From the NCBI GenBank assembly GCA_903893085.1, contig CAITKS010000069.1, positions 1 to 15,342 of the forward strand: a DNA stretch of 15,342 bases. The letters are read 5' to 3'. The notes below the pieces were generated by a model that made no database searches, was not told where the DNA came from, and saw nothing but the letters and a program-made list of their open reading frames with translations. Source of the DNA: an uncultured Actinomycetes bacterium (GTDB taxonomy: Bacteria; Actinomycetota; Actinomycetes; Nanopelagicales; Nanopelagicaceae). This document shows, in pieces, positions 6,541 through 14,280 of this stretch (within the stretch, counting starts at the first letter, position 1; each line of letters opens with the position of its first letter). Position numbers and translations under genes: made by a program.

Positions 6541-7980
6541 GTGTCTCATAAACTTCCGATTGTTATGGAAAAACCAACAATAATTCTTGCGACCAGCAAT
6601 GGCGTAGGCATGGGCCATCTAGCGCGCGCATCCGCAATCGCACTTTCATTAAAAGAATATGCAAATCCAATTATTGTTTCCATGGCCGGTGGAATCGCTG
6701 AAGTTCCAGAGTTTATGGGAATTCGTTGCGAATATATTCCGGGCCGTGATCGTTTATGGATGTCACGCGAAAAATGGGATGCGTATTTACGTGACAGATT
6801 ATTGGCACTCGTTGACGAGACTGGTGCAAAAGTTTTATCTTTTGATGGAGTTGTTCCATATCCAGGAGTCATAGCGGCGAAATTTGGGCATCCAAAGCTT
6901 TCACTGGTTTGGGTGCGACGTGGTTTGTGGCAGAAAAAACCACAACGTTTTGTCCTCGGCCTGCAATCAAAGATGATGGATCACATTGTCGAACCTGGCG
7001 ATATCGCCCGTGCATATGACTTTGGACCGACATCTACCCGTAAAGATGCGACGCTTACTTCATCTGTCTCGCTCTTTCAAAAATCAGATGCATTTGCGCG
7101 CGATGAAGCGCGCAAAATTCTGGGGCTAGATTTAAATCGTCCCGCGGTTTTAGTACAACTTGGAACTGGCGATAGCGATGTAAACGAGAAGATGACAGCC
7201 GCGTTATCGGGGTTGCTGGGATGGAAAGATCTGCAAGTTATCTTGACTAAACAACCTCTGGATAAAGATGGCAAGTCACTTGCTCCAGAAGGGCTAGATA
7301 TTCGGGTTGTGCGTTATTTCCCATTAGCCAAGGTGTTACGTGCCTTTGATGCTGGAGTCTGCGCCACCGGCTATAACGGTGTTCACGAGTTATTGCCCGC
7401 ACAAGTACCAACCGTTTTCGTATCAAATATTCGCGGAACTGATGATCAAGAAGCGCGCGCTAGGTGGTGTCACGACTTTGGCTTTGCCTTGCGCGCCGAT
7501 CAAGCAGACCTGGCTGATGTCACGGAAAAGGTAGCGCAACTGCAAGATCCTGCTGTCCGCGCGCGACTATCAAGTAAATGTGCGCAGTTACCAGATCCAA
7601 CCGGTGGTGCAGAAATTGCGAAAATTCTTTACGAATTAGCTATCGCAAAAGAACCGATTAGACCATCTCGGCTAACTTATCTACGTCTAACGGTTCAAGA
7701 ACATATAAATCGTGGATTGCGCCACGTCGCCTATCTCGGTCTACGCAGAGTCGGACTAATTTATCGCGCCCTTAATCCGCACATAGTTGTGCAGGTAACT
7801 CGCCAAGCGCCACCAGTGTGGGGCGATCAAAGCACGGCCCAAGAGCTACACCCACTAATAAAAGGTGAACAACGTTTTGAACATTTAATAACTGGTGCAT
7901 CGGAGAATTATAAATCTCGACGTGCAGAAATTGCTGAGGCAGCATATGGTGAGCATATAGAGGTGATAAAAAAGAAATGA
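6541..7980 (+). CDS. MurG/GT1-like (GT-B) glycosyltransferase
   Basis: This 479-residue protein with a GT-B look presumably transfers a sugar from a nucleotide donor at the cytoplasmic membrane face. The N-terminal acceptor domain starts with ILATSNGVGMGHLARA (15-30), the glycine-rich loop of MurG/MGT-type enzymes. The C-terminal donor domain begins near VLVQLGTGDSD (203-213) and holds YNGVHELLPAQVPTVFV (278-294) followed by DDQEARA (301-307), the usual donor-binding region. About 105 residues after 375 extend beyond the catalytic fold; they are basic, Arg-rich and not recognised. The GTG start has GAGAAG 7 nt upstream; an ATG at 6565 is possible but lacks a ribosome site. Its stop overlaps the next start (ATGA), so it is coupled to a small membrane protein. 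Acceptor and donor are unknown. Confidence 0.7.
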   Translation: MSHKLPIVMEKPTIILATSNGVGMGHLARASAIALSLKEYANPIIVSMAGGIAEVPEFMGIRCEYIPGRDRLWMSREKWDAYLRDRLLALVDETGAKVLSFDGVVPYPGVIAAKFGHPKLSLVWVRRGLWQKKPQRFVLGLQSKMMDHIVEPGDIARAYDFGPTSTRKDATLTSSVSLFQKSDAFARDEARKILGLDLNRPAVLVQLGTGDSDVNEKMTAALSGLLGWKDLQVILTKQPLDKDGKSLAPEGLDIRVVRYFPLAKVLRAFDAGVCATGYNGVHELLPAQVPTVFVSNIRGTDDQEARARWCHDFGFALRADQADLADVTEKVAQLQDPAVRARLSSKCAQLPDPTGGAEIAKILYELAIAKEPIRPSRLTYLRLTVQEHINRGLRHVAYLGLRRVGLIYRALNPHIVVQVTRQAPPVWGDQSTAQELHPLIKGEQRFEHLITGASENYKSRRAEIAEAAYGEHIEVIKKK

Positions 7981-8306
7981 AAGTTAGAACTTGGTTTAAG
8001 AAGACGCCTATAGGCCGCATGGTTTGGCGCGTAATCATTGGCGCAATCGGCGGATTGATAACTGTATTTGGTGCAATCGCACTAGTTGGTCCGGGCCCCG
8101 GAATTTTAATTGTTTTGGCGGGACTTGGAATTTTGGCAACTGAGTTTGCATGGGCTGCTCGCGTAATGGTTCACACTCGAACTTATGCGCAAAAGGCGGC
8201 AGATAAAGCGGGGATACCCAAGTGGGCACAACTTGCTCTCATTGCAGGTGCAGCAGTGATTTCAATATTAGTAATTTTGTATTTACATTCAGCAGGAAAG
8301 ATTTAA
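7977..8306 (+). CDS. Small PGPGW/TIGR02611-type membrane protein
   Basis: This 109-residue inner-membrane protein has a positively charged N terminus and a hydrophobic segment at about 19-37. The diagnostic VGPGPG (37-42) leads into a second hydrophobic stretch (43-52) ending in TEFAWA. A basic/amphipathic linker follows, then a C-terminal membrane segment at about 86-103. The PGPG motif with following hydrophobic residues defines the putative transmembrane protein family PGPGW (TIGR02611 in actinobacteria), whose function is unknown. The start codon overlaps the glycosyltransferase stop by 4 nt (ATGA), so the two are almost certainly co-translated. This suggests it anchors or assists a cell-envelope glycosylation step. 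Confidence 0.75.
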   Translation: MKVRTWFKKTPIGRMVWRVIIGAIGGLITVFGAIALVGPGPGILIVLAGLGILATEFAWAARVMVHTRTYAQKAADKAGIPKWAQLALIAGAAVISILVILYLHSAGKI

Positions 8307-8330
8307 TTTAAAGCACTAGTGTCAGCCCTT

Positions 8331-8903
8331 ATGAGAGCGCAGACATCACAACCAGTCCACGAAATTATTGCAACTCGTCGCAGCCCACGTTCTTTGGATC
8401 CAGCGGCCACATTTACAAATGACGATTTGGTTGCATTGCTTGAAGCCGCGCGCTGGGCCCCTTCTGCATTTAATGGCCAGCCCTGGAGATTCTTCGTCGG
8501 GCGTAACGGCGATGAATTATTTAGCGCAATACTTTCAACGCTGGAACCATTTAATCAGTCATGGGCAAAGAACGCTTCAGTCCTTATTACAGTTGCCGCA
8601 AAGACTACAAAAGATGACGGATCAATCCATGCTGATTATCAATACGATTGTGGGTTAGCGGTATCTCAATTGGTATTTGAAGCTCACAACCGCGGCTTTG
8701 TTGCTCATCAAATGACTGGCTTTAATAGAACCAATAGCGCAACCATTTTGGAAATGGACTCGAATTTAACTCCGATAGTTGTGGTTGCGATCGGTAAGCA
8801 AGATGCCCCGGAAAAATTGACGGGTCCGGCTGCAGAACGTGAACAAGCACCACGAGTACGTAAGCCACTCTCCGAAATTGTTATAAAAGGTTTACCGCTT
8901 TAG
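8331..8903 (+). CDS. Nitroreductase-family FMN oxidoreductase
   Basis: This 190-residue protein (from ATG 8331) has the nitroreductase fold. ATRRSPRSLDP (14-24) supplies the FMN-phosphate arginines. AARWAPSAFNGQPWRF (39-54) is the second flavin-binding hallmark, and a C-terminal hydrophobic strand VVVAIG (150-155) is followed by a basic tail. Such enzymes are usually homodimers that use NAD(P)H to reduce quinones, nitro compounds or enones; the physiological substrate here is unknown. A GTG at 8319 is an in-frame alternative adding four residues. The ATG is preferred because TAGTGT (8317-8322) lies 8 nt before it and ATG is the commoner codon, but this is not decisive. The stop overlaps the convergent tryptophan dioxygenase stop by 4 bp. 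Confidence 0.8.
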   Translation: MRAQTSQPVHEIIATRRSPRSLDPAATFTNDDLVALLEAARWAPSAFNGQPWRFFVGRNGDELFSAILSTLEPFNQSWAKNASVLITVAAKTTKDDGSIHADYQYDCGLAVSQLVFEAHNRGFVAHQMTGFNRTNSATILEMDSNLTPIVVVAIGKQDAPEKLTGPAAEREQAPRVRKPLSEIVIKGLPL

Positions 8904-9697
8904 AACTGTGAACGGATATCCCAAAGATCTTTAAAGACAGGGTTAAATAAAGTACTTGCTAAATACTTAACGCCATCTGATCCACCGGTACCGACTTTCT
9001 GTCCGATTGTGCGCTCCACCATTTTCACGTGGCGATAGCGCCATTCTTGTAGCCCTTCATCGATATCCATCAACCTTTCACAGACCATTGCCGATTCTGG
9101 ATCATTGCGGTGCACGGCAAGTAGCGCTTCAATAACGCGGGGATCAGATTGGTAATGCGTAGATTTATCTCGTCCCAAAATTTCAGCCGGAATCTTGTGA
9201 CCACGTTTATCTAAGTAGGCAAGCGTTGAATCCCAAATCGAATTGCGAGATGAAATCTCCTTGATTTCGGCCTGTATTTCTTTAGGCAGATGCGATGCCA
9301 TCTTCGAATCACGTCTTCCCAGAAGCGCTTCGACTTTTCTAAACTGGGCAGACTGAAAGCCACTGGAGGAAGATAGATAACCACGGAAGGCGTTGAATTG
9401 CAGGGGAGTCATCGTCTCTAAAATATCTACTTGCGTTACACATACTTTAAGAATCGTGCGGATACGACCTAGCAACGCCAATGATCGGTGTGTATCACCG
9501 GACTCAAGCGATTTGGCCGCAGCATTAAATTCGTGAATTAGTTGTTTGAACCATAATTCGTAACTTTGATGAATGATAATGAACAGCATTTCATCGTGTT
9601 CGGGGCCGTCAGACAATGGCTTTTGAAGGCTAAGTAGGTCGTCAATCGCTAAATAAGAAGTGTATGTAAGCGCTGAATCAAACTCCGAATCGCTCAC
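8900..9697 (-). CDS. kynA: Tryptophan 2,3-dioxygenase
   Basis: This heme enzyme opens the indole ring of L-tryptophan with O2 to give N-formylkynurenine, the first step of the kynurenine pathway. The 265 residues match the usual bacterial length. Family residues are present: H43 in IIIHQSYELWFKQ (active-site distal His), R105 in FNAFRGYL (substrate carboxylate), the proximal heme ligand H223 in WRYRHV, and the GTGGSDG loop at 236-242. It therefore looks fully functional. It starts with GTG inside a GTGA overlap with the kynureninase stop, with a weak GAGAG 4 nt upstream, so it is the downstream, coupled gene of a two-gene operon. Since kynU has a frameshift, translational coupling to this gene may be disturbed. 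Confidence 0.93.
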   Translation of the reverse strand: MSDSEFDSALTYTSYLAIDDLLSLQKPLSDGPEHDEMLFIIIHQSYELWFKQLIHEFNAAAKSLESGDTHRSLALLGRIRTILKVCVTQVDILETMTPLQFNAFRGYLSSSSGFQSAQFRKVEALLGRRDSKMASHLPKEIQAEIKEISSRNSIWDSTLAYLDKRGHKIPAEILGRDKSTHYQSDPRVIEALLAVHRNDPESAMVCERLMDIDEGLQEWRYRHVKMVERTIGQKVGTGGSDGVKYLASTLFNPVFKDLWDIRSQF

Positions 9698-10967
9698 GTA
9701 ACTCTCGAATCGGTTTTTTCAATTTTTTCATATTGACGTGAAGCAACTAAATCACGAATACGTGCGAAACCATCCCAAACTTCGACATATGAAGTAGGTA
9801 ACGGGGCAATTGCTAATCGAATTGAATTAGGTGTTCGGTAATCTGGAATTACATCAGCGAATTCACGTAGCGCAACACAGATTCGCGCAGCATCTGGGTG
9901 TCCTAGTGAAATGTGTCCACCACGTTCTTGCGGGTTCCGTGAAGTCAATAGAGTGAATCCGAGTTCGGCCAACCATGCGTCATAGAGTTGAATCATCATC
10001 TCTGTACCTATCGCAGCCTTTTCGGAGATCGCTCCAATGCCAGCTTCTTCGATCATGCCAAATGCGGTCTTGATGCAACGCAATCCAATTAGAGATGGAC
10101 TTGCAATTTGAAATCCACGAATACCGTCAGCCTTTTCAAAGTCAGGGCCCATTGCAAACTGGTCACCTTGCGAGAACCATCCTTGATCGGTACTTGCAGT
10201 TCTGCCTGAACTTTCTTATTTACATATAACCAAGCAGGAGAACCAGGCCCAGAGTTGCCATATTTGTATGTACAACCGACTGCGATATCTACGCCGTTCT
10301 TATCGAAATCCATTTCAATCGCACCGACTGCGTGGCTGGCATCCCACAACATAAGCGCTCCATGTTTGCGAGTTAAGTCAGTCAAAGTCTTTATGTCATT
10401 GCGTGCACCTGACCGATATTGAATTACTTCCAAAGTTACAAGTGCAACGTCATCGTTTAAATATGGAGCAAGAATTTCTGGAGTAATTCTCTCGTTTTCT
10501 GCAGATCCCGGAGTTTCATTATCAATAATTACTAACTTAAGGCCGAGTTGTTTTGCGATGCCATCAAGAATGTAGCGATCTGTTGGAAAGTTTGCCGCAT
10601 CCGTAATAATTGTCTTGCGGCCAGGCCTCGCGTTTATCGCAGCAAGTGCTAATTGATAAAAGTTAACTGATGTTGTGTCGCACGCTAGAACTTGACCCGC
10701 TGCGGCTCCCAGTGTTGAGCGACCGATTAGGTCACCTGTTGGCTGCGCCTCATCAACCCAATGACCCCAACCGGTTACGACTTCTGGGCCCCACTCATTT
10801 TTCATAAATGAATTAACTGCCTCAATCGTCGCGAGTGGAAGTCGACCTAAAGAATTTCCATCTAGGTAACAGATATTTGGATCGCTGACCACGAATTGCG
10901 AGCGAAAACGTGCCAACGGATCACGAGAATCAAGGTCTAGCGCGAATTGACGGTCAGTGGCTTTCAT
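9694..10967 (-). pseudogene. kynU: Kynureninase, interrupted by a one-base frameshift
   Basis: Kynureninase is a PLP enzyme splitting kynurenine into anthranilate and alanine (or 3-hydroxykynurenine into 3-hydroxyanthranilate). The first frame from the ATG at 10967 encodes YLDGNSLGRLP (34-44), FPTDRYI (127-133), DASHAVGA (209-216) and the PLP lysine K235 in GCTYKYGNSGPGSPA, and is in register up to VQAELQVPI (residue 261). After that it becomes nonsense and stops at 10089. The -1 frame continues the family sequence as QGWFSQGDQFAMGPDF and runs to 9694. A single extra base within 10182-10187 (for example ATC-CAA-GGA-TGG) would restore a protein of about 424 residues, the normal size. No slippery heptamer is present, so programmed shifting is unlikely. 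Either a real inactivating mutation or a sequence error. The ATG is preceded by a -10 at leaderless spacing. Confidence 0.9.
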
Positions 10968-10973
10968 AGTTGA

Positions 10974-10979
10974 AAGGTA
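10974..10979 (-). promoter_or_regulatory. -10 element of kynU (leaderless)
   Basis: On the minus strand TACCTT is followed by TCAACT and then the ATG at 10967, the same 6-nt spacing as at manA, the FrcK-type kinase and the YqhA-family gene. It overlaps the proposed -10 of the divergent ABC-F gene. Confidence 0.5.
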
Positions 10980-10983
10980 CGCT
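10978..10983 (+). promoter_or_regulatory. -10 element of the ABC-F gene
   Basis: TACGCT lies 8 nt before the GTG at 10992, again suggesting a leaderless or nearly leaderless transcript. It shares the central GTAC (10977-10980) with the kynU -10 on the other strand. No Shine-Dalgarno sequence at useful spacing is seen. Confidence 0.4.
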
Positions 10984-10991
10984 CTCCCATC

Positions 10992-12761
10992 GTGGCGCGC
11001 AATCTTGTAAATATTGAAGAGGTCAATAAAGCCTTTGATATTAGAGCGCTGCTTGAAAGAGTTTCTCTAGGTGTTTCTGAAGGCGATCGAATAGGAATTG
11101 TCGGTAGAAATGGCTCTGGCAAGAGCACTTTAATGAAAATTATTGCAGCAGTTGAAACTCCCGATCAAGGTCGAGTTACAAAATCAAATTCAGTCAAAAT
11201 TGGATTGCTTTCACAAGTTGATAAGGCAGATCCCAACTCTACTGTTGGAGATGTAGTCCTAGGTGATAAAGCAAAGCATGAATGGGCTAGCGATGCTGGA
11301 ATCCGTGAAGTCTTCACTGGTTTATTTGGTGGATTTGATGACCACTTGTTTGAGAGAACTTTTGCAACTTTATCTGGTGGAGAAAAACGTCGTGTTGGAT
11401 TAGCGAAGTTGTTAATCGATGACTTAGATCTAATTCTTCTTGATGAGCCAACCAACCACTTAGATGTGGAAGGTGTTGCCTGGTTGGCCAACCACCTAAA
11501 TAATCGCAAATCATTAGCTGTCTTAGTTATTACACATGATCGCTGGTTCTTGGATGCTGTTACCGATCGGACCTGGGAAGTAGTTGCCGGCAAAGTAGAA
11601 GAGTATGACGGTGGTTATTCCGCTTTTGTTCTGGCGAAAGCTGAGCGTGCACGACAAGCCAATGCAATGGATGCCCGACGTAATAATTTAATTCGCAAAG
11701 AACTTGCTTGGTTGCGTCGAGGTGCACCAGCACGAACCACCAAACCAAAATTTCGAGTCGATGCGGCTAATGTGTTAATCGCCGAAGAACCCGCACCTCG
11801 AGATCAAGGCGAACTATTAAAGTTTGCACGCAACCGCCTGGGAAATACTGTCTATGAAGCACATCATCTACAAGTGCGTGCTGGCGATAAAGAGTTGATT
11901 GATGATCTTTATTGGAATGTTGGACCAGGTGATCGCATTGGAATAGTTGGAATCAATGGTGCTGGTAAAACTACGCTGATGCGCACCTTAGCCGGAGAAA
12001 TTCAACCATTTGCTGGAAAGTTGGTCACTGGCGTAACCGTTAAAGCAGCATTTTTAACCCAACATCTCGATGAGTTAAATCCGCAATGGCGCGTACTGGA
12101 AGCCGTTGAAAAAGTCGCCGCACACATTGAACTTGGTAACGGCAAATCACTTTCAGCATCTCAACTCTGTGAACGACTTGGCTTTGATAAAGATTCTCAG
12201 TGGACGCCCGTTGGCGATCTTTCGGGCGGCGAAAAGCGCAGATTGCAATTAACCCGTTTGTTAATGGACTCCCCAAATGTTCTATTGCTCGATGAACCAA
12301 CTAATGATTTTGATATTGAAACTCTGACCGAACTCGAAGACTTACTTGACAGTTACAGTGGAACTTTGGTTGTGATTTCTCACGACAGATACTTCCTCGA
12401 AAGAGTTTGCGATCGTTTTGTTGGCTTACTGGGTGATAAAGCGCTTCGTGATTTACCACGTGGCGTTGACCAATATCTTGAACAAAGAACTGAGGCTTTG
12501 CAGGGTTCAAGTACGGAAGAAAAAAGTAAGACCGTTTCATCTGCAGCGGAACAACGTCAATACAAGAAAGATTTAGCGCGACTGGAAAGACAGATCGAGA
12601 AAGCTAAAGTTCGCATCGCCGAACTGGAGCAAGAACAGACTTCTGCGGCATTTGATCCAAATGAGTTAACTCGAGTAACGGCAGAACTTGAATCTCAGCG
12701 AGCAGAATTGAACTCTCGTGAGGAAGAATGGCTCGAAGTCACTCTTCTCCTTGAGCCATGA
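10992..12761 (+). CDS. ABC-F family ATPase, Uup-like
   Basis: This 589-residue soluble protein has two ABC ATPase domains and no membrane segments. The first has GRNGSGKST (38-46), LSGGEKRR (127-134) and LILLDEPTNHLD (147-158). The second has GINGAGKTT (320-328), LSGGEKRR (410-417) and LLLLDEPTNDFD (430-441). The inter-domain linker (about 212-300) includes ELAWLRRGAPARTTK (237-251), typical of the Uup subgroup. A charged C-terminal coiled coil runs from about 520 to 585. ABC-F proteins bind the ribosomal E site and act on stalled or structured translation states; Uup has also been linked to ribosome assembly and transposon excision. There are no signs of an antibiotic-resistance subtype. The start is GTG at 10992, 24 bp from the divergent kynU. 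Both ATPase sites look intact. Confidence 0.9.
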   Translation: MARNLVNIEEVNKAFDIRALLERVSLGVSEGDRIGIVGRNGSGKSTLMKIIAAVETPDQGRVTKSNSVKIGLLSQVDKADPNSTVGDVVLGDKAKHEWASDAGIREVFTGLFGGFDDHLFERTFATLSGGEKRRVGLAKLLIDDLDLILLDEPTNHLDVEGVAWLANHLNNRKSLAVLVITHDRWFLDAVTDRTWEVVAGKVEEYDGGYSAFVLAKAERARQANAMDARRNNLIRKELAWLRRGAPARTTKPKFRVDAANVLIAEEPAPRDQGELLKFARNRLGNTVYEAHHLQVRAGDKELIDDLYWNVGPGDRIGIVGINGAGKTTLMRTLAGEIQPFAGKLVTGVTVKAAFLTQHLDELNPQWRVLEAVEKVAAHIELGNGKSLSASQLCERLGFDKDSQWTPVGDLSGGEKRRLQLTRLLMDSPNVLLLDEPTNDFDIETLTELEDLLDSYSGTLVVISHDRYFLERVCDRFVGLLGDKALRDLPRGVDQYLEQRTEALQGSSTEEKSKTVSSAAEQRQYKKDLARLERQIEKAKVRIAELEQEQTSAAFDPNELTRVTAELESQRAELNSREEEWLEVTLLLEP

Positions 12762-12763
12762 GT

Positions 12764-12769
12764 TAAAAT
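12764..12769 (+). promoter_or_regulatory. -10 element of the YqhA-family gene (leaderless)
   Basis: TAAAAT, close to the TATAAT consensus, ends exactly 7 nt before the A of the ATG at 12776, with no ribosome binding site between. It lies in the 14-bp gap after the ABC-F stop, so the downstream pair of membrane-protein genes can be transcribed independently of the ABC-F gene. Confidence 0.55.
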
Positions 12770-12775
12770 ATTTCC

Positions 12776-13306
12776 ATGAGCCAAATTTCGCATGTTGTTG
12801 AATCCATTCTTTTTCGTAGCCGCTTTTTACTGGCTCCGCTTTATCTTGGACTAGTCGGTGCACTTTTTCTTCTGGCCTATCGGTTTATCGTTGAGTTCTG
12901 GCACTTGGCAGAAAAGACGGCTGATATGTCGGCCAGCGAATTTACCCTCTCACTTTTGGCGCTACTAGATCTAACTCTTTTGGCAAACCTAATCTTGATG
13001 GTGATCTTTGCTGGATATGAAAACTTTGTTTCGCGTATAGATATTGCAACCGAATCTAAAGACCGTCCACATTGGATGGGAACTATCGATTTCAGTGGTT
13101 TGAAAATAAAGTTGATCGGCTCTTTGGTTGCTATTTCAGTCATCGAACTATTAAAAGATTTTATTGGCCTTGCGGGTGCTGCAGAAGTTGGCGAAGGAAC
13201 GATTTGGCGAATTGCAATCCACTTAACATTCGTTATTTCCGGAGTTCTATTTGCGCTTATGGATTGGATCGCAGATAAACGCGAATTCCACGGCACTCAT
13301 CAATAG
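12776..13306 (+). CDS. YqhA/UPF0114 family membrane protein
   Basis: This 176-residue integral membrane protein has four predicted membrane segments at about 18-38, 56-80, 110-132 and 145-165. The conserved RPHWMGTIDFSGLKIKL (97-113), just before the third segment, is the hallmark of the YqhA/UPF0114 family. Its role is not established, though a link to transport or channel activity has been suggested. Length fits the family. It probably has its own leaderless promoter. Its TAG stop overlaps the GTG of the next gene by one base, so it is co-translated with a DMT transporter. Confidence 0.85.
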   Translation: MSQISHVVESILFRSRFLLAPLYLGLVGALFLLAYRFIVEFWHLAEKTADMSASEFTLSLLALLDLTLLANLILMVIFAGYENFVSRIDIATESKDRPHWMGTIDFSGLKIKLIGSLVAISVIELLKDFIGLAGAAEVGEGTIWRIAIHLTFVISGVLFALMDWIADKREFHGTHQ

Positions 13307-14280
13307 TGAAGTCGTCTCAATTTAATAAGAGCAGTTCCCGCTTAGATTTTCTTGCGGCAATCTCGGGGATCATGATCGCCTTACAGGCGCGCGCAAATGG
13401 AGAGCTTTCTCAACGCATTGGTAACCCGATTGAAGCCGCACTAGTTTCTTTCGGCTCAGGCTTGATTATTATTTCTATAATTTCGGCATTCAACCCAGCG
13501 ATTAAGAGCGGAATCAGAAATCTTCGAGGAGCCGTTAACCGTAAAGAGATTCCTATTTGGACGCTTTTTGCAGGAATGCTTGGTGGAAGTTTTGTAGCCG
13601 TACAAACTCAAATTGTTCCAATAATTGGTGTTGCGATTTATTCAGTGGCTTCTATCGCCGGACAAACTGCAGCTTCATTGCTGGTAGATCGAATTGGTCT
13701 CACTGGTGGCGGCAAAAAGAACATAACTACAAGAAGAGTTGCCGCCGCTGGCGTGACCGTAATCGCAGTATTGATTTCGGTACTTGATCGGATTGAAGCA
13801 AATAACCTTTCAATTGCGGCTGTAATCTTTGGCTTTTTTGCCGGTTCAATTGTGGGCGTTCAACGCGCAATGAATGGTCAAATTAATGAGAGTACACAGC
13901 AAAGCTTTACAACTTCTCTTCTTAATTTCATTATGGGAACAACTTTTCTAGTCATTTTCTTAGGTATAGGCATGCTGATTAACAGAGCAGAAATTGTTTC
14001 GCTTCCCGCTGGCCCGTGGTGGATGTATACCGGTGGAACAATCGGAGTCATTTACATTGCTTTTACTTCGACAATTGTTCAGCATTTAGGAGTACTAACA
14101 TTCACGTTAATCAGTGTTGGTGGTCAACTAGTTGGGTCTTTACTGATTGATTTTTACTCACCTACCGAAGGTGTGCAAGTAAGCGCCTACTTGGTTACAG
14201 GAATTGTTATGACTTATCTTGGTGTGGTCGTGGGCGGCGTCGGAAATTTACCAAAGCCGAAATTAGCGAAGCGGAAATAA
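13306..14280 (+). CDS. DMT-superfamily transporter, YdcZ/DUF606 type (fused repeat)
   Basis: This 324-residue polytopic membrane protein has about ten hydrophobic segments and is built from two tandem YdcZ (DUF606) repeats. The repeat is visible. ALQARANGELSQ (25-36) matches GVQRAMNGQINE (184-195). GQTAASLLVD (119-128) matches GQLVGSLLID (273-282). The basic end (residues 315-324) is cytoplasmic in style. DMT transporters are secondary carriers for small metabolites; the substrate of this subgroup is unknown. The GTG start shares one base with the preceding stop (TAGTG) and has no ribosome site, so it depends on coupling. The final 74 bp overlap the 3' end of the convergent dedA gene. Confidence 0.85.
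   Translation: MKSSQFNKSSSRLDFLAAISGIMIALQARANGELSQRIGNPIEAALVSFGSGLIIISIISAFNPAIKSGIRNLRGAVNRKEIPIWTLFAGMLGGSFVAVQTQIVPIIGVAIYSVASIAGQTAASLLVDRIGLTGGGKKNITTRRVAAAGVTVIAVLISVLDRIEANNLSIAAVIFGFFAGSIVGVQRAMNGQINESTQQSFTTSLLNFIMGTTFLVIFLGIGMLINRAEIVSLPAGPWWMYTGGTIGVIYIAFTSTIVQHLGVLTFTLISVGGQLVGSLLIDFYSPTEGVQVSAYLVTGIVMTYLGVVVGGVGNLPKPKLAKRK

Noticed and set aside
10089..10184. C-terminal tail of the first kynU frame (31 residues after VPI) as a genuine alternative protein end
   Set aside because: The residues do not resemble kynureninase, while the -1 frame continues the family sequence without a break.
10175..10195. Programmed -1 ribosomal frameshift in kynU
   Set aside because: No X-XXY-YYZ slippery heptamer or clear downstream structure; the P-site codon AUC could not re-pair after a -1 slip.
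11165..11748. Minus-strand open frames inside the ABC-F gene
   Set aside because: Shadows of a long, fully motif-supported coding frame; products have no recognisable features.
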